This document shows, piece after piece, positions 5,108-8,565 of a DNA stretch of 8,565 bases. Positions within the stretch are counted from its first letter, which is position 1; every line of letters starts with the position of its first letter. Below the pieces are notes generated by a model. That model had not been told where the DNA came from. It saw nothing but the letters and a program-made list of their open reading frames with translations, and made no database searches. The stretch is from Rhodospirillaceae bacterium (GTDB lineage: Bacteria > Pseudomonadota > Alphaproteobacteria > GCA-2731375). The position numbers and the translations under genes are program-made. The stretch spans positions 1 to 8,565 of the forward strand of contig JABIWH010000016.1 in assembly GCA_018701215.1 (NCBI GenBank). The letters are read 5' to 3'.

Positions 5108-6319
5108 ATGGACTATGATAAACTATTTGCCGACCGCATAGCTGACCTTCGCAATGAAGGGCGTTACCGTGTATTCGCGGAGCTGGAGCGTCATGCAGGC
5201 AATTTTCCCAAGGCGACGCGGCATCACGATGGCGGGCAACAGGACGTCACGGTTTGGTGCTCCAACGATTATCTGGGGCAGGGCCAAAACAGGGATGTCT
5301 TGAACGCCATGCATACGGCCCTGGACAAGGTCGGTGCCGGTTCGGGCGGTACCCGCAACATCTCGGGCACCAACCATTATCATGTCCTATTAGAGCGGGA
5401 GCTGGCGGATCTGCATGGCAAGGAAGCCGCCCTGCTGTTCACCTCCGGGTACATCTCCAACGAAGCGACCCTGTCGACGTTGGTCAAGGCGCTGCCGGGT
5501 CTGATTATTTTTTCCGATGCCTTGAACCATGCCTCAATGATCGACGGCATCCGTCATGGCGGCGGCCCGAAGCAGATCTGGCGCCATAATGATACCGAAC
5601 ATCTGACAGAGCTGCTGGCCAAGGCCGACCCTAATACGCCGAAGATCGTGGCTTTTGAATCTGTCTATTCCATGGACGGCGATATTGCCCCGATCGGCGA
5701 GATTTGCGCCATCGCCAAGAAATACGGCGCCCTGACATATTTGGATGAAGTTCATGCGGTTGGCATGTATGGCCCCCGTGGCGGCGGTGTCGCCGAACGT
5801 GACGGCGTCATGGATCAACTGGATATCATCGAAGGCACCCTGGCCAAGGCGATTGGCGTGATGGGCGGTTATATCACCGCGTCCTCGGATCTGGTCGATG
5901 TGATCCGCAGTTATGCCTCCTCCTTCATCTTCACGACCTCGATCGCGCCGGCGATCGCCGCCGGTGCTTTATGCAGTGTGCGGCATCTGAAAACTTCCAA
6001 TGCGGAACGTGAGAAGCATCAGGAACGGGCCGCGGCCTTGAAGACATTGTTCGCCGAGGCCGAGCTGCCCTTGATGCCGTCAGTCAGCCACATCGTACCT
6101 TTGATGGTCGGTGACGCGGCGTTGTGCAAACAGGTCTCCGACGATTTGTTGGATGAATTCGGCATCTATGTGCAGCCCATCAATTATCCCACGGTGCCGC
6201 GCGGTACCGAGCGCCTGCGCTTTACCCCGACGCCATTCCATGATGATGCCATGATGGCGGAACTGGTCGCCGCACTGAAAACGGTGTGGTCGCGATTGCA
6301 CTTGCGCCGCGCCGCATAA
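5108..6319 (+). CDS. hemA: 5-aminolevulinate synthase (C4 pathway)
   Basis: This 403-residue PLP enzyme condenses glycine with succinyl-CoA to 5-aminolevulinate, the first step of tetrapyrrole synthesis by the C4 pathway of alphaproteobacteria. The length and sequence match bacterial ALAS throughout. Visible motifs are the glycine-rich GAGSGGTRNISGTNHYH (76-92), substrate-binding residues in WCSNDYLG (50-57), the cofactor region LDEVHAVGMYG (212-222; Asp213 pairs with the pyridine nitrogen, His216 nearby) and the Schiff-base lysine in EGTLAKAIG (Lys247). The C-terminal 'INYPTVPRGTERLRFTPTP' is typical of ALAS and separates it from related oxoamine synthases (KBL, AONS, SPT). I chose the ATG at 5108 because AAGGGG lies 7 bases upstream. 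The TTG at 5102 is too close to that site. Transcription is probably activated at low oxygen through the FNR-type box. A small gene follows 37 bp downstream. Confidence 0.96.
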   Translation: MDYDKLFADRIADLRNEGRYRVFAELERHAGNFPKATRHHDGGQQDVTVWCSNDYLGQGQNRDVLNAMHTALDKVGAGSGGTRNISGTNHYHVLLERELADLHGKEAALLFTSGYISNEATLSTLVKALPGLIIFSDALNHASMIDGIRHGGGPKQIWRHNDTEHLTELLAKADPNTPKIVAFESVYSMDGDIAPIGEICAIAKKYGALTYLDEVHAVGMYGPRGGGVAERDGVMDQLDIIEGTLAKAIGVMGGYITASSDLVDVIRSYASSFIFTTSIAPAIAAGALCSVRHLKTSNAEREKHQERAAALKTLFAEAELPLMPSVSHIVPLMVGDAALCKQVSDDLLDEFGIYVQPINYPTVPRGTERLRFTPTPFHDDAMMAELVAALKTVWSRLHLRRAA

Positions 6320-6356
6320 AATCGGATCGGCTTCCCTCCGTCGCGGCGGCATTAGC

Positions 6357-6608
6357 ATGGCGAGAAATACAAGGCCTGGCAGGGGTTCTCAGAGGGGCTC
6401 TGGCGCCAGCTATCTGGTGGAATTCCAGGTTATCGGCGCTTCTGTCAAAGTGTCCGCGATTGACCCTGTCAGCCTGCTAGAGGTTTCCATCGTCGGCCCG
6501 GCCTCCGCGTCCGAGGCGGAGCTGTCACGCTTGGCGGTGCGCAAGCTGGAATACATGCTGCGCAAGAAAGCAGCACCCCCCGACACCCGACCCGGCATCA
6601 AGGTATAA
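6357..6608 (+). CDS. Small conserved-type protein, possibly DUF6898 family
   Basis: The 83-residue protein has a basic, disordered-looking N-terminus (1-17, rich in Arg, Gly and Ser). A compact core follows with two beta-strand-like segments (YLVEFQVIGASVKVSAIDP, 19-37, and LLEVSIVGPAS, 40-50) and a helix (SEAELSRLAVRKLEYMLRKK, 52-71). The pattern of strand, 'VSAID', 'GPAS' and 'A-x-RKL' resembles the alphaproteobacterial DUF6898 group as I remember it; the family name is uncertain. There is no signal peptide or membrane segment. The ATG at 6357 has only a weak ribosome site (GGCGGC 5 bases upstream). It sits 37 bp after hemA on the same strand and may be co-transcribed with it. A link to heme synthesis is speculation. 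Confidence 0.65.
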   Translation: MARNTRPGRGSQRGSGASYLVEFQVIGASVKVSAIDPVSLLEVSIVGPASASEAELSRLAVRKLEYMLRKKAAPPDTRPGIKV

Positions 6609-6609
6609 T
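6604..6609 (+). promoter_or_regulatory. Candidate -10 box for the binding-protein gene
   Basis: A perfect TATAAT overlaps the stop codon of the preceding small gene. It would start transcription near 6616 and give a leader of about 45 bases with GGTGG before the ATG at 6661. No good -35 hexamer is visible 17 bases upstream. A second TATAAT at 6657-6662 overlaps the start codon itself. Confidence 0.3.
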
Positions 6610-6660
6610 ATCAAACACCTTTGCTGTAACTTTGCTCGGAACTGCTCCAGCGGTGGTATA

Positions 6661-7770
6661 ATGATGCCTATGAAATTCCAAAAACCCATGCTTCTCGGCT
6701 TGGCCGCTGCCTTGGCCTTGATCGTTGCCTCAGCCCGGGCCGAAATTGTTATTGCCGCGATCGGACCGATGACCGGGCCATTCGAAGTCTTTGGCGAACA
6801 GGTAAAGCGTGGGACGGAACTGGCGGTTGCGGATCTGAATGCCAAGGGCGGTGTCCTGGGACAGAAGATCAAGGTGATGTTCGGCGATGATCGTTGTGAT
6901 CCGAAAAAAGCGGTGGCCGTGGCCAAGGACGTGCTCAACCAAGGCGTCAAATTTGTTGCCGGACATTTCTGCTCCGGTGCATCAATTGCCGCCTCGGACA
7001 TCTACAATGCAGAGGGCATCTTGCAAATTTCGCCGGCCTCCACCAATCCGGCCCTGACGGAACGTGGTTTTGACAACGTCTATCGCGTCTGTGGCCGGGA
7101 TGATCAGCAAGGCACCATCGCGGGCGACTACTTGGCCGAAACCTTCGGCGGTAAAAAAGTTGCCATCGTGCACGATGGACGGAGCTATTCCAAAGCCTTG
7201 GCCGGGGCGGCGAAATTGCAGCTCAATTCGCGCGGCATGAATGAAGACATGCTGGCCAGCGTAAAACCTGGCAAGAAAAACTATGACGATTTTGTCGCTA
7301 AGTTACAGATGAACAATATCGATGCTTTGTATTATGGCGGCTACCACAGGGAGGCTGGCCTGATCGTGCGGCGGATGCGTGAAAAGGGTATGTCCACCTC
7401 GATGATTTCAGGCGATGATTTGGCGACGCAGGAATATTGGAAAATTACCGGCGCCGCGGGCGAAGGCACGTTGATGACATACCCCCGCGATCCGCGCAAA
7501 GCCCCGGCTGCCAAGTCGGCGGTGGATACCTTTCGAAAGGCTGGGTTCGAGCCGGAAGGCCTTACCTTGCATGCTTACGCTGCCGTGCAAATCTGGGCCC
7601 TGGCGGCGACCAAGGCCGGCAGCCTGGAATTGGACGAGTTGACCAAGGCGCTAAATTCGAACGTCTTCAAATCCGTATTGGGCGAGATCGCTTTCGACGG
7701 CAATGGTGATATCAAACAGCCGGCTTACGTATTATACGAGTGGAGCGGCGGCAAATACGCCGCGCGCTGA
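6661..7770 (+). CDS. Branched-chain amino acid ABC transporter, periplasmic binding protein
   Basis: This is a 369-residue periplasmic solute-binding protein of the LivJ/LivK type, which captures leucine, isoleucine, valine or related ligands for an ABC importer. A Sec signal peptide covers residues 1-27: Lys5 and Lys8, a hydrophobic stretch from 10 to 23, and ARA before Glu28 as the cleavage site. The mature part starts IVIAAIGPMTGPFEVFGEQ, as in LIV-binding proteins. Cys79 (DRCDPKKAV) and Cys104 (GHFCSG) match the conserved disulfide pair, 25 residues apart as in E. coli LivJ. 'ASDIYNAEGILQISPASTNP' and 'GGYHREAGLIVRRMREKG' are further LIV-BP hallmarks. The true ligand may differ, since many such proteins bind aromatic or amide compounds. 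The start could be ATG 6661, 6664 or 6670; 6661 best fits the GGTGG upstream. No permease or ATPase gene is adjacent. The next gene is convergent. Confidence 0.92.
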   Translation: MMPMKFQKPMLLGLAAALALIVASARAEIVIAAIGPMTGPFEVFGEQVKRGTELAVADLNAKGGVLGQKIKVMFGDDRCDPKKAVAVAKDVLNQGVKFVAGHFCSGASIAASDIYNAEGILQISPASTNPALTERGFDNVYRVCGRDDQQGTIAGDYLAETFGGKKVAIVHDGRSYSKALAGAAKLQLNSRGMNEDMLASVKPGKKNYDDFVAKLQMNNIDALYYGGYHREAGLIVRRMREKGMSTSMISGDDLATQEYWKITGAAGEGTLMTYPRDPRKAPAAKSAVDTFRKAGFEPEGLTLHAYAAVQIWALAATKAGSLELDELTKALNSNVFKSVLGEIAFDGNGDIKQPAYVLYEWSGGKYAAR

Positions 7771-7813
7771 AAATCAATCAAGCAGGTTATGGTTCTGAGT
7801 TAGAGCAGTTTTC

Positions 7814-7864
7814 AGTTAATCGAAGTCGCCCAAGACTTGTTTGGCGCGACTTAGACGATTGATT
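7814..7864 (+). terminator. Long hairpin between convergent genes, probable terminator
   Basis: The 142-bp gap after the binding-protein gene holds a long imperfect hairpin. The left arm is 7814-7833, the loop GACTTGT is 7834-7840 and the right arm is 7841-7864. The core pairs AAGTCGC (7823-7829) with GCGACTT (7846-7852), extended inward by CCAA/TTGG and outward, after a 3-base bulge, by AATCG/CGATT with wobble pairs beyond. A T-rich tract (CTTTTCTT) follows about 8 bases later on the plus strand, so it most likely ends the plus-strand transcript. No T-run follows on the minus strand. The imperfect stem and distant T-tract leave room for another role, such as a structured RNA 3' end. Confidence 0.55.
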
Positions 7865-7912
7865 CAATTGCGCTTTTCTTGAGATTCCGGGCATGTTTTG
7901 AAGAAACATCCC

Positions 7913-8341
7913 CTAGGTCGTGCCACGGGCACGCCCCAAGCCGATTTTCTTGGCGAAATTGGAGCGCAACGAAGAATAGCTGGGTGCCACCATGGGGTAG
8001 TCAGATGCCAGGCCCCATTTGCGGCGATATTCATCCGGGGTCAGATTGTAACGGGTGCGCAAATACCGTTTCAGCATCTTCAATTTCTTGCCGTCTTCCA
8101 GACAGACAAGGTAGTCGTTTTGGATTGACCGTCGAATAGGCACCGCCGGTTTTTGCGTTTCTTTCTTGGCCTCTTCGGTTGCGCCATTGCTAACGCCGAC
8201 AAGTGCGCCATGCACTGTTTGGATCAATGTGGGAAGTTCTGAGTTGGGCAAACTATTATAACTGACATAGGCGGATACAACTTCAGTCACGATTCGCCGC
8301 AGCTCGTCGCTTGACAAATCGGCATTTGATTCCTGATCCAT
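7913..8341 (-). CDS. MucR/Ros-family transcriptional regulator, lacking most zinc ligands
   Basis: The 142-residue protein has MucR/Ros architecture. An N-terminal helical oligomerisation region (12-50) and a linker with PAVPIRRSIQNDYLVCLEDG (65-84) lead into the DNA-binding domain (to about 136), which has 'YNLTPDEYRRKWGL' and 'DYPMVAPSYSSLRSNFAKKIGLG'. In Ros the zinc is held by Cys79, Cys82, His92 and His97. Here the aligned residues are Cys80, Asp83, Tyr93 and Tyr98, with Arg97 replacing the neighbouring His. Three of four ligands are lost, so zinc binding is unlikely. Some Mesorhizobium Ml proteins fold without zinc, which shows the domain can still work. MucR proteins control envelope, motility, cell cycle and symbiosis or virulence genes by binding AT-rich DNA. 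The ATG at 8341 starts the family-typical sequence; its ribosome site (GGATTGAG) is weak. An AT-rich upstream region suggests autoregulation. Confidence 0.9.
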   Translation of the reverse strand: MDQESNADLSSDELRRIVTEVVSAYVSYNSLPNSELPTLIQTVHGALVGVSNGATEEAKKETQKPAVPIRRSIQNDYLVCLEDGKKLKMLKRYLRTRYNLTPDEYRRKWGLASDYPMVAPSYSSLRSNFAKKIGLGRARGTT

Positions 8342-8504
8342 TATCTCAATCCATAGATTGTTGTGCGTATTTGTTCGTTACACTACCTGAGAATTGTCAA
8401 TATACTATGAAAATTTGCCCTTTTACTAACCTGAATTATTCACTCCAGCCTTTGAATTAGGCGGTGAACGTAGATTAACCTGTTGAAATATCGTAGTGTT
8501 TTGG
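8342..8504. other. AT-rich intergenic region upstream of the MucR-like gene
   Basis: This stretch is clearly richer in A and T than the rest of the window. It contains a perfect TTGACA on the minus strand (8400-8395) pointing at the MucR-like gene, though no good -10 lies 17 bases on. A plus-strand TATACT (8401-8406) could serve a divergent gene. TGAATTA occurs twice as a direct repeat (8432-8438 and 8453-8459), 21 bp apart. AT-rich DNA is what MucR/Ros proteins bind, so autoregulation or control of the right-hand gene is plausible but not shown. Confidence 0.4.
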
Positions 8505-8565
8505 ATGTCTAGACCGAAACAACGACACCAGGAAAACCTACGGTTCACCATGAAAGAAACTATCC
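8505..8565 (+). CDS. Possible 5' end of a gene running off the right edge
   Basis: A plus-strand frame is open from a TGA at 8484-8486 to the window end. Possible starts are ATG 8505 (MSRPKQRHQENLRFT...) and ATG 8550 (MKETI...). Neither has a convincing ribosome site. Only 20 codons are visible from 8505, too few to show coding character. No family can be named. Confidence 0.25.
   Translation, partial: MSRPKQRHQENLRFTMKETI

Overview
The window looks like chromosomal DNA from an alphaproteobacterium, probably Rhodospirillales or a relative. The pointers are a C4-pathway 5-aminolevulinate synthase (hemA) with an FNR/FixK-type box upstream, a MucR/Ros-family regulator, GC-rich third codon positions, and a broad, loosely organised set of catabolic genes. 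This assignment is an inference from gene content; no rRNA or other taxonomic marker is present. I see no tRNA, rRNA, CRISPR array, insertion sequence or phage gene. No stretch without a gene exceeds 300 bases.

Layout, left to right. (1) 1-261 (+): 3' end of an unrecognised gene. (2) 289-729 (-): SnoaL/NTF2-like small protein, divergent from (3) 872-1657 (+): class I SAM-dependent methyltransferase. (4) 1652-2521 (-): kynurenine-formamidase-like alpha/beta hydrolase, whose stop overlaps the methyltransferase stop. (5) 2603-3169 (-): carboxymuconolactone-decarboxylase-family protein, in line with and upstream of the hydrolase. (6) 3238-3597 (+): HxlR-type regulator, divergent from gene 5. (7) 3618-4829 (-): glutaryl-CoA dehydrogenase. 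(8) 5108-6319 (+): hemA. (9) 6357-6608 (+): small conserved-looking protein resembling DUF6898. (10) 6661-7770 (+): periplasmic leucine/isoleucine/valine-type ABC binding protein. (11) 7913-8341 (-): MucR/Ros-like regulator. (12) A possible gene start runs off the right edge.

The strongest non-coding signal is in the 68-bp gap between gene 5 and the HxlR regulator. It holds two copies of the same inverted repeat, GCTAT-N7-ATAGC, with centres 37 bp apart. They bracket a good sigma70-like promoter for the minus-strand pair. One copy covers its -35 and the other its predicted start site. This reads as a self-contained module: an HxlR repressor controlling itself and a two-gene unit (CMD-family protein plus formamidase-like hydrolase), perhaps for turnover of an aromatic or acylamide compound.

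Two other regulatory points stand out. A perfect FNR-type site (TTGAT-N4-ATCAA) lies 51 bases before the hemA start and is centred 41.5 bases from the start site implied by a TATAGT -10 box, which predicts low-oxygen activation of heme or tetrapyrrole synthesis. The MucR-like protein keeps only one of the four zinc ligands of the Ros zinc finger, so it is probably a zinc-independent member of that family.

The remaining genes (glutaryl-CoA dehydrogenase, LIV-type binding protein) are metabolic genes without their usual partners in this window.
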